This document shows positions 13,170 to 23,324 of a DNA stretch of 64,000 bases, one piece after another. The translations under genes were made by a program, and so were the position numbers. The stretch covers positions 126,501-190,500 of the forward strand of contig NC_090943.1 in NCBI RefSeq assembly GCF_040807025.1, given 5' to 3'. How positions within the stretch are numbered: position 1 is the stretch's first letter; the number at the start of each line of letters is the position of its first letter. The notes below the pieces were generated by a model, which ran no database searches, had not been told where the DNA came from, and was given only the letters and a program-made list of their open reading frames with translations. Source of the DNA: Struthio camelus. Lineage: Eukaryota; Chordata; Aves; Struthioniformes; Struthionidae.

Positions 13170-13830
13170 ACATTCACTGGCAGCGTTTCCAGCACATGAG
13201 ACTGAGAACTAACCCCTTTGGACGAGAGAGAGAAACAGCAGGAGGCAGAAAGCTGGGAACAGGGAGGGACGTGGTGTGAGAGCGAGGGGAAAGAAAGAGT
13301 GCGAGAGCAGCAGAGGAGGGGGCGGGGGGCAGCATGGCGGCGGGGCGCAGCGCCTGCTTCGCTCCTGCCCGCCCGCAGCCTCCCCTCGGCCCGCTCTCGG
13401 GCCGCTGCCATACCGCCGTGACGGGGCCATCAGAGAGACCCCAGGTGGCTGACCGACTCCGACACTGCTAACGCCACGGCTGCCATTACGCGTCAGGGCT
13501 GGCTGCTGCCGCTCACACAAAGCCCCGCGCACGACAAGGCGCCTGGTCTCGGACCCTGCTGGGGCCGCGGAGCCGCCGCCGCCGCCGCGCCTGGGGGGGT
13601 GAAAGCGGGGCGCGTCGGCCCCGGCCCTGCGCTGCCCCGCTGCCGGCTCAGGCCGGGCTTGAGGTGCAGCGGCGGCCATTCCGCGCAGCGGCGCCAGCTC
13701 CTCCGTAATGGCAGAGCGGGTGGCGGCGGCCCGGGCGGCGATCTGCCGGCTGACAGCTCCTCCGTGCCTGCGCTGGCCAGGCCTGATGGCTCCCGTCGGC
13801 CTACCACAGCAACAGAGGACTGTTGCCAGG
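13170..13830 (-). promoter_or_regulatory. SMARCD3: CpG island, likely proximal SMARCD3 promoter
   Basis: GC and CpG density rise sharply about 0.6-1.2 kb upstream of the SMARCD3 start codon. Visible elements include a GC box (GGGGGCGGGG near 13318-13330), two YY1-type ATGGCGGC/GCCGCCAT cores (about 13333-13341 and 13669-13678) and a CGTGACGG half-CRE near 13417. There is no TATA box in an obvious position, as expected for a CpG-island promoter. Reading frames on both strands here have no recognisable protein similarity. The exact start site and any 5' UTR intron cannot be seen. Confidence 0.65.
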
Positions 13831-14743
13831 CTGCGAGAGGGGTTTATCTTACTCCTCGGCTTGAAATTCTTGTCTAGGGGCTATGAATTTTCTAGCAAGG
13901 CCACGAACAGAAGAGAGTCAGACCTGAAACAATTAAATAAATAAATGTCTGCCCTCAACTAGTACTAACAGCAAGCACAGAGAAGACACAGAATCAGCTG
14001 GCAGTGAACAGCAAGCCGCGAACATCACACAGCCCTCTGCACGTGGGGACGAAGGCAACGACCTCCACTGATTTTCAGGGTGACCCCAAACTGAGCACTA
14101 CTCTGTGGGGATACCCATGGGAATTACAGGAATTTTGGGACGGCAGGCATTGCTGCCTGTTCCCACTCCCCCCTCAGCCTAGTCTGTTCACGAGGAATAC
14201 GCCCAGTAAAGCAGCATGGCCTTATTCTGTGCAAAAACCCTTCCTGAGCTTCTGGCTGCCTTGAATCAAACGCACTTTATCTGGAACCACACTGTGCGCT
14301 GCCAGCACGGGCCTGCGTCTCTGCAGCCTTTTGGTTCCCCAAAGCACACACTGCCATTAGCTCCTGTCTTGCGAGCCCTCTCCCCTGCTCCCAGCACAAT
14401 GTGCTGTTTCTTCCCTAGAGATCACAGCAGTTGTTGGCTGCTGCGCTTGCTAGAGTGCCGCAGCTTTCACTGCAGTGGGATTACTGACACGTGTCTTTGT
14501 GCAGGTGTTGCTATTGCCATTGCTGGAGGGGAACTGGGTTACAGTCCCGATTCTGAGAGAACAGTACAAACAAGCAGCTGAAACATGCCTAAGCGCAGAA
14601 CGGCTCGCAGGAGGCTTTAGGCATCAACTGCCGGACGCGGGCTGACGGCCTCCGAGCGGCTCCGGCGCGGCCGAAGACCCCGGCGCGAGCTCCCCGGCCC
14701 CGGCGGCCCGGCCAGGCCCCGGGCCCTCGCCTCGCGGCGGCCG

Positions 14744-14768
14744 CCCGGCCCGGCCCGGCCCGGCCCGG
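14744..14768. repeat. (CCCGG)5 pentamer array 1
   Basis: Five exact CCCGG units. It is the reverse complement of the array at 15022-15046 and identical to that at 15221-15245. Confidence 0.95.
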
Positions 14769-15021
14769 CGCCGCCCGCGCTGCCGGCGCCGCGAAGCGGG
14801 ACGGTCCTGGCCCCGGGCGGCCGCCCCAGCCCCCCGCCGTGGCGGGCGCGGCTCCGGGCCGCGGCGCGGCGCGCAGTCCCCCCTCGCGTCCCCCCGCGCT
14901 CCTCCGCCAGCACCGACGGCACCGAATGGCAACGGCGCGCCCGGCACGGGCAGGGCGCGCGCCAGCCGCGGCCCCAGGCGCGCCGCGAGCGAGCGGGCGG
15001 GCGGGCGGGCGAGCGGACGCG

Positions 15022-15046
15022 CCGGGCCGGGCCGGGCCGGGCCGGG
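15022..15046. repeat. (CCGGG)5 pentamer array 2, inverted relative to arrays 1 and 3
   Basis: Five exact CCGGG units. It is perfectly complementary to the arrays 253 bp to its left and 174 bp to its right, so either pair could form a 25-bp stem. Confidence 0.95.
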
Positions 15047-15220
15047 CCGAACCGGGCCTCCGGCGGCGGGCGGCGGGCTGCCCGCGGGCCCCGGGCGCGG
15101 CGGCGCGCATGCTCGGCGCGGCCGCCGTGAAGGTCAGCCCGCGGCCTAGCGGGGACGCGCGGGCGGGGGCGGCGGGCAGCGCGGCCTTAACCCCTTCCGC
15201 GCCGCGCCGCGCCGCGCGGG

Positions 15221-15245
15221 CCCGGCCCGGCCCGGCCCGGCCCGG
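15221..15245. repeat. (CCCGG)5 pentamer array 3
   Basis: Five exact CCCGG units in the same orientation as array 1. It is preceded by a GCCGC/GCGCC repeat at 15199-15217. Confidence 0.95.
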
Positions 15246-15450
15246 CCGCCGCAGCGCGCTCCGGCCCGGGGCGCTCCCTGCCGGCGCGGAAGCCGGGCTC
15301 GCCGCTCGCCAGCCCGGCGCAAGGCGGAGCCGGGGCGCGGCGGCAGCCCGCGGGCGGCTCCCGCTGCGGGCGCGGGCGCGGCAGGCGCCTCTGCCCGAGC
15401 GAGGAGGAGGTGCGCGCTGCGGCTGCGGCTTGTAGCAACAAGCTACAGTT

Positions 15451-16769
15451 GCCCCATCTCCCTCAGTAGGAGTCTTTGCTGCATTCTGCAGCAGGAGGGT
15501 TTATGCTGAAGTGTTACTGAATTTCAGTGCGATACAGTACAACATGAGTTGTGTTCTAGCTGGATGTTCTTCACGGGAATTACATGAAGAAATTTCCTTA
15601 AAAGAACATCAGATAACAAGGTCAACCACACTTGAAAAGTAGGAGATGGTAGATTCACTGTTGCCATAGACAGAGTAAGTAGAAGTCCTGAGGGAGAAAA
15701 AAATGCTCGTGTAATAATAAAACTCGGCTCTTGGCACTTGATAGTTCTCAAGGTGCTGCAGAAAAGAAGTCAGTATAACTGTCGCTTTTTTTTTGCAAAT
15801 GGAAACTAAGGTACAAATGAATGGAAGTGACTTGCCCAACCTTACCTAGCTGAGAATTAAACCCATTTCCTGTGATTCTTCCACTCACTACAATGCTCTA
15901 AGAAAAACTAGTGTATAATGCATGTGCACAAAAGGATGAGGGGTACAGTGCAAGAATGAATTCCTCCAAATTACAACTGCTTGACTTTGTAAATTAAATA
16001 CTTTTGTTTTAAATTTGTTCTTTTTTTTCTATTTTCCCCACATGTTTTCTCAGAAAATGTAGAAAGTAAGTATGTTAAAAAGTGCCTGGTTCAACCCAAG
16101 TATCTTCCCCAACTGCTACAACTATGTGGGCAGCTCCTAGACATTTCTAGTCTAGCACGTCAGCAGCATGGGACTGACTCTAGAATAGTTGTATTCCTTT
16201 ACTAGTTTTTAAAGGTTGAGCACACTGTGGAGCTCCCTCAATCCCTCCATCCTCCCTTCAGGCTCCCTTTGTGTTATATTCCTAACTCATTTTATTTCAA
16301 GGAAAGCCTGAAATTCTCCCTCCGCACCTCTTCTTGGGGCTCTGGAGGCCACTTCTGTCCAACCTGTTTTTTTGCTTTGTTTTTCTTTTTTTAAAATTCT
16401 GTGCTATTATTCAAGCTTTTAATATTTTTAAACTATAGTGATCAGGCTATAAAAGCTGAAAAGATAAGGTGGTGTTTTTTGATGATATGTTTGTTACTGC
16501 CTTCAATTTTCTGATCTACAGGTGATTAACAAAGTAGATAAAACTGCTGGTTGTCCTAAAGAGGCATGGTTTCTTTCATCCAATTTTCACTCAAGTCAAT
16601 AGGGCTCTGTCCACTGAAAGGTAAAATATTCTCTACAGTTTTAGAACTGATGTAATATGCCATAGAAAAAGTACTGAAAATCAGGCAGAAAATGTCCCAA
16701 GGCTGAACCTTTGCTTATTGTAATAATGTTTTTTCAAGAAAAAGAAAAGGCTAGGGGAAAGAAATAGCA
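15451..16769. other. Intergenic, nothing recognised
   Basis: AT-rich DNA with short T and A runs, no convincing ORF, exon or repeat family. It separates the CpG island from the first intergenic CR1. Confidence 0.6.
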
Positions 16770-17820
16770 ACTAGGTCCTGAGTTCAGAATTATTCAATAT
16801 TCTCATTAACAGTCTCAATAACAAACAAGATAACAGGCTTATTAAATTTGCTAGCAGCATAAAGTTAGGGGGCGAATTGTAGGGGTGTACTAGGAGAGAG
16901 GACTGAAATTAAAATCCTGAGAAGCTGGAGAAGTAGTCTGAAAAACCAGGCATAATTCAATAAGAAATACTGCAAGGTTCCACATCAAGGCAGGAATAAT
17001 CAACTACATAAATATAAGATGGAGAGCGACTGGCTAAAGAGTAGTTTTTGAGAAAAATATTTGGGGATCGTAACAGATCATAAGCTGAATGTGAATCAAC
17101 ACTATTACACCCACACAAAATAAGCAGACAAATCATAAGAGCATTAGTGGTGAATGCTGCCTCACTTCTCTCTTCCCCTTGGTTACAGCAGAAGCAGTGA
17201 CAATGACACTATAGATTCTTCTTTTTCTCCTCTTCTCATTCTATCTCTGCTTCTTTCCCATCCTTCCTCCTCTTCATGGCACAAGCAGTCATGGCTCAAT
17301 TGTAATAGTGCTGAGGAACTAGCACTGCTGTGATAAGAACTGTTAATATTTCGATTGGACTATTTGCAGTTTGGGGTTCTGTGCATCAAAGAAAATGTGC
17401 TGGTGGTGGGGAATAAAGATGGTTCAGAGAACAGTAAGTGTGGTCAGAACTGTAAAGCCTGAAGAGGAAAGAGGAATCAACAGTCTTCAAATATCCAAAA
17501 GGCTGGTGCAAATAAGGGAAAAAACTTCTTCATCTCCATAGCACAAGAAATAATGGGCTGAAATTGCACCCAGGGAAATTTAGGTTAGATATTGAAGAAG
17601 AGTACAGCAGGAAAAATAGAGATGTTCTGGAACAGCTTGCCCAGCAAGGATGTGGAATCTCCATCACGGAAGGTCGTTAAGAACAGGTCAGACAAGCAGA
17701 GTGATCTGGACAAGCAGTTCAGAGTGAGGTAGGTGGTATTGATTCCGTCTTGGGAGAGGACAATGGACTAGCTGATTCCTGGAGGTTGCTCCTGCCTTAT
17801 TTTTCTATGGAAACTGTATG
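16770..17820 (+). mobile_element. CR1 LINE, old 3' portion
   Basis: It starts in the region encoding the CR1 motif (LFNILINSLNNKQDNRLIKF-like, about 16785-16850) and passes through the 'KYCKVPHQ...' and 'EKYLGIVTDHKLN' type segments (about 16960-17095). It ends in the usual tail text with the 'ggaggttgctcctgccttatttttctatgg' type terminus at 17785-17815. Multiple stops and indels show it is dead. Confidence 0.75.
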
Positions 17821-18414
17821 GAATTTCATGAGACAAAAATAAGGCTTTTCTCTAGCTAGAGTGGTTTCTCCTGACACATTTCATTGATTTGCTTCAAACA
17901 AGTTTTAGCTGATCCAAAAATGGTCCTTTAAATTTTTATGTTTGGAAAAAGAATAAGCATCTGATTGCTAAAACAATGTGACGATAAGGAATCTAAATAT
18001 GCAAATTGCTGCTAGTTCCCCTTTGAGACTTCCCAAGTATCACACAACTTTTGTACTGTGGCCTTCCACTCTCTCCCCGACTCACATATCTTCAGTTACC
18101 CTCTTTACATCATTGTCTCAGACCTACCTTTTTATGTTAGGCCTTTCTACTAACTATTTTTCAAATCTGTCTGCAGTGAAGAAACACCATAAGAAAGAAG
18201 ACTTGAAACAAAGGCAAGAAAGAATAAACGTGGGCAAAAAAAGCATTTGCGTCTATCTCCAAAGGTTCCAAGCATTCTTCTACAGAGGTGCAGAGATAAT
18301 TACAATCTTACTTCCTGATTATTTGTAAAAGCAATCAAAGACAACAGCAGGAATGTCAAAAAATGGAGAAAAAGATAATGTAATACTATAGGATGCACAA
18401 TGATGAGCCATCAA

Positions 18415-18465
18415 TTCAACCATATTTCCATACTTCCATATTTCAACCATATCAACCATATTTGT
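18415..18465. repeat. Imperfect ACCATATTTC short tandem repeat
   Basis: Four to five near-copies of an 11- to 14-bp unit built around CCATATTT, in unassigned DNA between 17.8 and 18.9 kb. Confidence 0.6.
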
Positions 18466-18959
18466 TTTACCCAACTCTGCACAATCCTGTGTGACCTCAC
18501 AGTATGCTGTCCGGTCCCACTATGCTTCTACCACCACTCTTTCATCCTCACCAAACCCACTTTCCACTGGTTGTGCAGTGACATCTGTGCATGGCTCCTC
18601 TCTTTCACTTAGCAGAGAAGCAAAGCGCTACAGGCAGCCCATGGTTACCCCTGCTCTCTTTTTCCAGGCAAGGGCCAGAGCAGAGCTGCCAACTATAAGA
18701 AGTTAGTAGGAAAAATCACTTTAAACTCTTGTATTCCTATGGGACACCTACTAAAAAACTGAGTTCTTTGAATGACTGAATATCTTTCTGTTCCTGTGGC
18801 TATTCCCTTTTATTCTTTTACCAACATTGTCCTTAATAGTTCTTTGTTTCTGATGGTTTACGTTTTGAAGTATTTACAGATAACAGTCATACCCACACTC
18901 AGGCCTTCTTTTCTGAGGCTAACTAAACAAGTGAAACTGTTTTTGGTCACTTAAAATGG

Positions 18960-19880
18960 ATGCCTGTTTCTCCTATCATTCCATCAGCCTTTTCTGCATC
19001 AGTCCAGTCAACCTGTCTACAACATGGGTAACCAGAACTGTGCCCATATTCTCTAGAAGGCCACGTACAATGGCATTAATACTTCTCTCACCAGCAGAAG
19101 TCTCTACCAAACTTTCCTAGGATCTCAATTGCCTTCCACAATATGAGTGATAAACCCAGATTCTCCTGCAGTGGACTAATGTACTGGTCTGTTCCTCCTT
19201 AATTGCTGCCAATAGATAAGCCTCCAGCTTACAGTGCTGATTCTTGTTAGGAGTCCCTGAGCGCATGACCATATGCTATGTATCACCAGATATCACCTGA
19301 TTTCTATTTGTTTAGTCTTCATAATCATCTCATCCTTTCCATACGATAACTTATTCTCTTCTGGTTCAATGATACCTCTCTAATTTGAATCATTAGTATT
19401 TCATTACTACATTTCTCTTTTTTTGTGCCATGGACATTAATGAAAATATTAAATGACATCAATACCAAGACAAATCCTGAATAGTTTTTGTGTGTTCTTT
19501 ACTGAGTTCCTTACCTGCCCTGCATTTCTTCTATTAGTATGTCTTCTGAAGCTCAATGAAATTTTCAGGTAGCACTGTATCAAAGACTTCACTGAAGTCT
19601 AGATAAATTAGATTTACTGTTTCCCTTGTTTAAAAAAATAGTTATCCAAGGAGGATATTTGATTAGTAAACTCCTGCTGCTTTTTATCCCATCTACCATT
19701 TATGTCCTGGTCATGTTCCATTATTTTCTCTTTCAAAGTTCATTCTTCAGTATCGCGTGCAGTTGGGATCAGACTAATATAGGTGCCTGGAGCACCTTCA
19801 CTCTTCTCTAATGTAGGAAAGTCAACGGGATTCCCTGTTTCTTTATCAGGAAAAAAGATTTTCTGAAAGCCCATTTTGAT
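18960..19880 (-). mobile_element. Ancient CR1/L3-type LINE 3' region, minus strand
   Basis: The plus-strand text shows the pattern typical of inverted sauropsid CR1 remnants: 'accagaactgtgcccatatt', 'ggccacgtacaatggcatta', 'gaagtctagataaattagat' and 'ggaaaaaagattttctgaaagcc'. It is strongly diverged. The family label is by recollection of such repeats rather than by alignment. Confidence 0.55.
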
Positions 19881-20559
19881 TAATATTAATAATGCTAAGA
19901 TTATATCCAGTTCTTACTGAAAATTCAGCTTGACAAAGATCTTTAGTTTGAGCAAATCAATAATAAGTAAATACTGACTAAAGGAAATATTAATATACAC
20001 AGCTAAGGAAGAAGTGAGAAAGCACTAGCAGAAAGCACTAGGAGACTGGAGAAAGCACGTAACCAAAGAAGGAAAGCAGAGCAACCTTGGCATAGGCTAA
20101 TAAATCCACCTCCCATTTCAGCTAAACTAGTAGAACAATTATTAGGTGAATAAAAGCACAATAGACGTAGAGCACAATGGAACTGAGACCAGTAAGTAAT
20201 ACTGATGATCACAGAAGAACTGTGTTGCCAGACAAGCCCAAGTGTCTTTTTAAAAGATTTTATTTTGCAGAGTAATTAAAACAATCGCAAAGAGATTGCC
20301 CCCCAAAAAGTAAACGTTGATCTCAAACAATATATAATTAGAGCGAACATCAGAGAATTTTTTGAAAATGGCAGCCCCTGGGAAAATGACAGATGTAATT
20401 TAAATGCAATTTAGCAAAATGTTATTTTATGTCTGAAATTCTTAACATGAACATAATTTGTATGCAATGCCAGGCAAAATAAATATTAGCTGAAAGGTTA
20501 TAAACAAAAGGGGATTACAAATGATAAAAGCCAGTGGAAAGGAAGAGGCTATTAAGGAC

Positions 20560-21330
20560 TCCGTGGACAAGTGTTATATCTAGATTTTTTTACCATCTTC
20601 CTTAAAGATCTAAAAGGGGGGAGTAAAAGGCATATTGATTAAATCCTCAAATGACAAGATTTTGGGGAAGTTTCATACCCAGTGAGGACAGAGGAAAAAG
20701 TTCAAATGGCCCTAATGTTAGACATAAGACAGGCTGGAAAAACACAAGCAGACGGTGGAAGATAAATCCTGAGGTGAAGGAATGTCTATGTTGCAATATG
20801 TCTGTAGAAGCAGACGAGAGAGTTTTCTAATCTTTTCAGCTTTCCATTCTCCTAGTACATAAATCCATATATGAAATCAAAGAAATACGGAAATGCCAGG
20901 CACAGCAACTCATGTCACAGAGACGTGATTACAGTACTGAGGCTTAAGTGGGACAACACACTTTCCACTAAGGATCTCTTGCTCAAGCAAGAGAGTATTG
21001 CAAAAGCAGCAGACGTCCAGCACAATACAGTCGCTCCTCTCCTCATCTCTCTCACCATATAGTACAGGCACAGCAGGTTGGCAGATCACAGCTCAGGGCA
21101 ACAAACTGCATTTGGCAATGGGGTTGTGAAGTCATAAAGTGTGCACAGTAATATACTGCATATGTTCCCAGAAAAACCAGGTCTGAATGACAAGGGACAT
21201 AAATGGTGGCACAAATTTCTTATTAAATACAAACGGACCTCAAAACATATGTAGGGGTTAGAAGAAACCTAAGCTGAATCATTATGGCATTCAGTGCTTT
21301 GCAAAATAAATAGAATTTACAGGGATATAC
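20560..21330 (+). mobile_element. CR1 LINE, old internal-to-3' fragment
   Basis: A decayed RT segment (20600-20760: 'taaaggcatattgattaaatcctcaaatgacaag', then 'ttcaaatggccct') is followed by tail-like text. No reading frame is intact. Confidence 0.5.
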
Positions 21331-21354
21331 TGGAAAAACTCAAATGGCACGGGG

Positions 21355-21378
21355 AGTGTGTGTGTGTGTGTGTGTGTG
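21355..21378. repeat. (GT)12 microsatellite
   Basis: An uninterrupted GT/TG dinucleotide run of about 24 bp directly after the old CR1 fragment. Confidence 0.95.
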
Positions 21379-21379
21379 C

Positions 21380-23324
21380 ACTGTGAGAGAGAAAAGAGTA
21401 TGTGCTGTACCCTATGTCAGATTATCTGTGATGTTTCATTGTCCTTCTCATTCTTGGTACTCAGTTGCTTCTAGGGCCCAACAGTACTAAGTGGTACAGA
21501 TACAAACAATATGGTCACTGTCCTTTACAGTTTACAAACAAAGTTAACAGATGGAAATGGAAAAAGCACAATGTAGCAGAGAGACAGCCCTAGTCATGGT
21601 GACAGGCAGTGGACTTGGCACACCAGCTGTCTAGCTATGCTTATTTTGAATAGCCACCAAATTCCTGCTCTGCACACCCCACCCTCAGCACCTGTTTTCT
21701 GACCAATTTATACCCAGCCTGCAACTTGAAACCATAGGAACAATGTACTTGTGGGGGATTTTGACTACCCTGCTCTCTCTTGGGAAACCAGTATGCTTCA
21801 TTCCTGAGAGAGACTCTCTAGTGCTCAGATGTTGCACCCAAGCTAGTACATGTACATATGATACTGCTGGTTATAAATATGATGGCAAATAATAAGGCCT
21901 AAGTCTCTGCTAAGATTATAGAGAGAAAGGCTTTCTAGATTGTTAGTTATCAACGCAAGGATGCCAAGAAAATCAGAAAAATGTGTCCCTAAACCTAGGT
22001 AGTTAATATCCCAGATATTAAATTTCGAGTAGGATATTCACCTAGTGTAAACAAACATTAAAAAGTTACAAAAACTGGTGAAAAGTTTAAGTAACTGAAG
22101 TTAAATGGACTAATATTCCAGCCATAAGGAATATGGGGAGCAGAACAATGGAAGAAAAAACCTACAAACATGAAAAAGCTTGTCAAATTATGCTCTTTAG
22201 AAAAGTTTGCCTGTAACATAACTGATTCCTTTGCTACTTCGTCTGATCAATAACAGCTCTTCCACTTAATCTGGTTTTGTCTTCAACTAACACTGCTTCC
22301 TTTTGGATTTTTCCATCAACTTCCTTCTCTCCAACTAATGCTTTTTTTTTTCAGTTTCTCCACCTACTTCTGCCTTTTCAGCCAATCCTTCCTTCCCGCA
22401 ATCAAACTCCTGTCATTGCGTATCTCACCACTGCAATTCTGCCTTTTCTGAACTTTGGAAATACTTTTTGACTCTGATTAAATCCACTTGGGATGCTGCT
22501 GACAAAAATTTGCTCTGAAACGGTCTTAGATGCTGAATAAAGGAGTAAGAAAGTGCCCACTTCTTATGTATCCATCTTCTCCGTTTGCTGGTTTTACCCC
22601 ATCCTGCCGCAGCTTTGCTGTGCGTTTATCATGCCTCAGGGCTGCAAGAAGTAAGTCAACAATCACAGTTCCTCATTAGAAATAATTTAATGAAGAATCA
22701 GTTGCAGGCCTATGGCCCTCCCCCTTGTTATGGCCTTACCATTATGCTTACCATTTCTTTTCCCTTTTTCCCCCATTATATGTTAACTCCATTTATCTGT
22801 AAAAGAACCGGTTCTGTGGACACTCTTGCATGCTTATGGGACACAGCTTTCTGATATTTCAAAGCAGACGAAGCCCGAAGGAACACCCTCGGGAAACAAC
22901 TCCTTTCTGTCTGGCAGCTGGGGAAGAATGGACCACATACAACTAACAAAGTTAATAGTCTTTCAACTTATAATCTTGTTAAAGACTCACAAAATAAAAA
23001 TGCTTAGGCTCCTCGCTGCAGCAGGGACCCAAACACACACCATGAACAAGACCAGGAGTCAGTCATACTCAGAGTGACTGCTCTTTCAGTCACTTAATTT
23101 TGCTAGAGGACAGAAGACACTCTCCTAAGGCTTATAAAGATGTGACTTACTCTCTTGATTTCTACAGCAACAGTGCAACATCTGCTCCTAGATGGACAGG
23201 CCTTTTCTCTCCCCTCCCACAAAGCTGCACTAACTGTGTAGAGAGGATCCTCTCTGTTTCCTTTCCCATCCAATACACACACTGAATTCTAAAGTAGTTG
23301 ATCTGCTCACACGACTGGAAGTGC
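21380..23324. other. Intergenic, nothing recognised
   Basis: Two kilobases without an assignable exon or repeat. The pyrimidine-rich plus-strand open frames at 22.3-22.85 kb look compositional and match no family I know. Confidence 0.55.

Larger units (their letters stand above)
14600..15450. promoter_or_regulatory. Second CpG island, orphan, with (CCCGG)5 arrays
   Basis: About 850 bp of extremely GC-rich, CpG-dense DNA starts 2 kb upstream of the SMARCD3 ATG and is separated from the first island by about 0.8 kb of ordinary DNA. It could be an upstream or alternative SMARCD3 promoter or the start of a divergent non-coding transcript. Open frames on both strands (up to 198 codons) are Ala/Arg/Gly/Pro-only compositional artefacts. 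Confidence 0.55.

Noticed and set aside
14589..15441. Long Ala/Arg/Gly/Pro frames on both strands of the 15-kb CpG island
   Set aside because: They are compositional artefacts of very high GC, with no similarity and no consistent splice context.
18400..18470. Short spaced repeats resembling a CRISPR array
   Set aside because: Units are imperfect and contiguous with no regular spacers. It is a simple short tandem repeat in a vertebrate genome.
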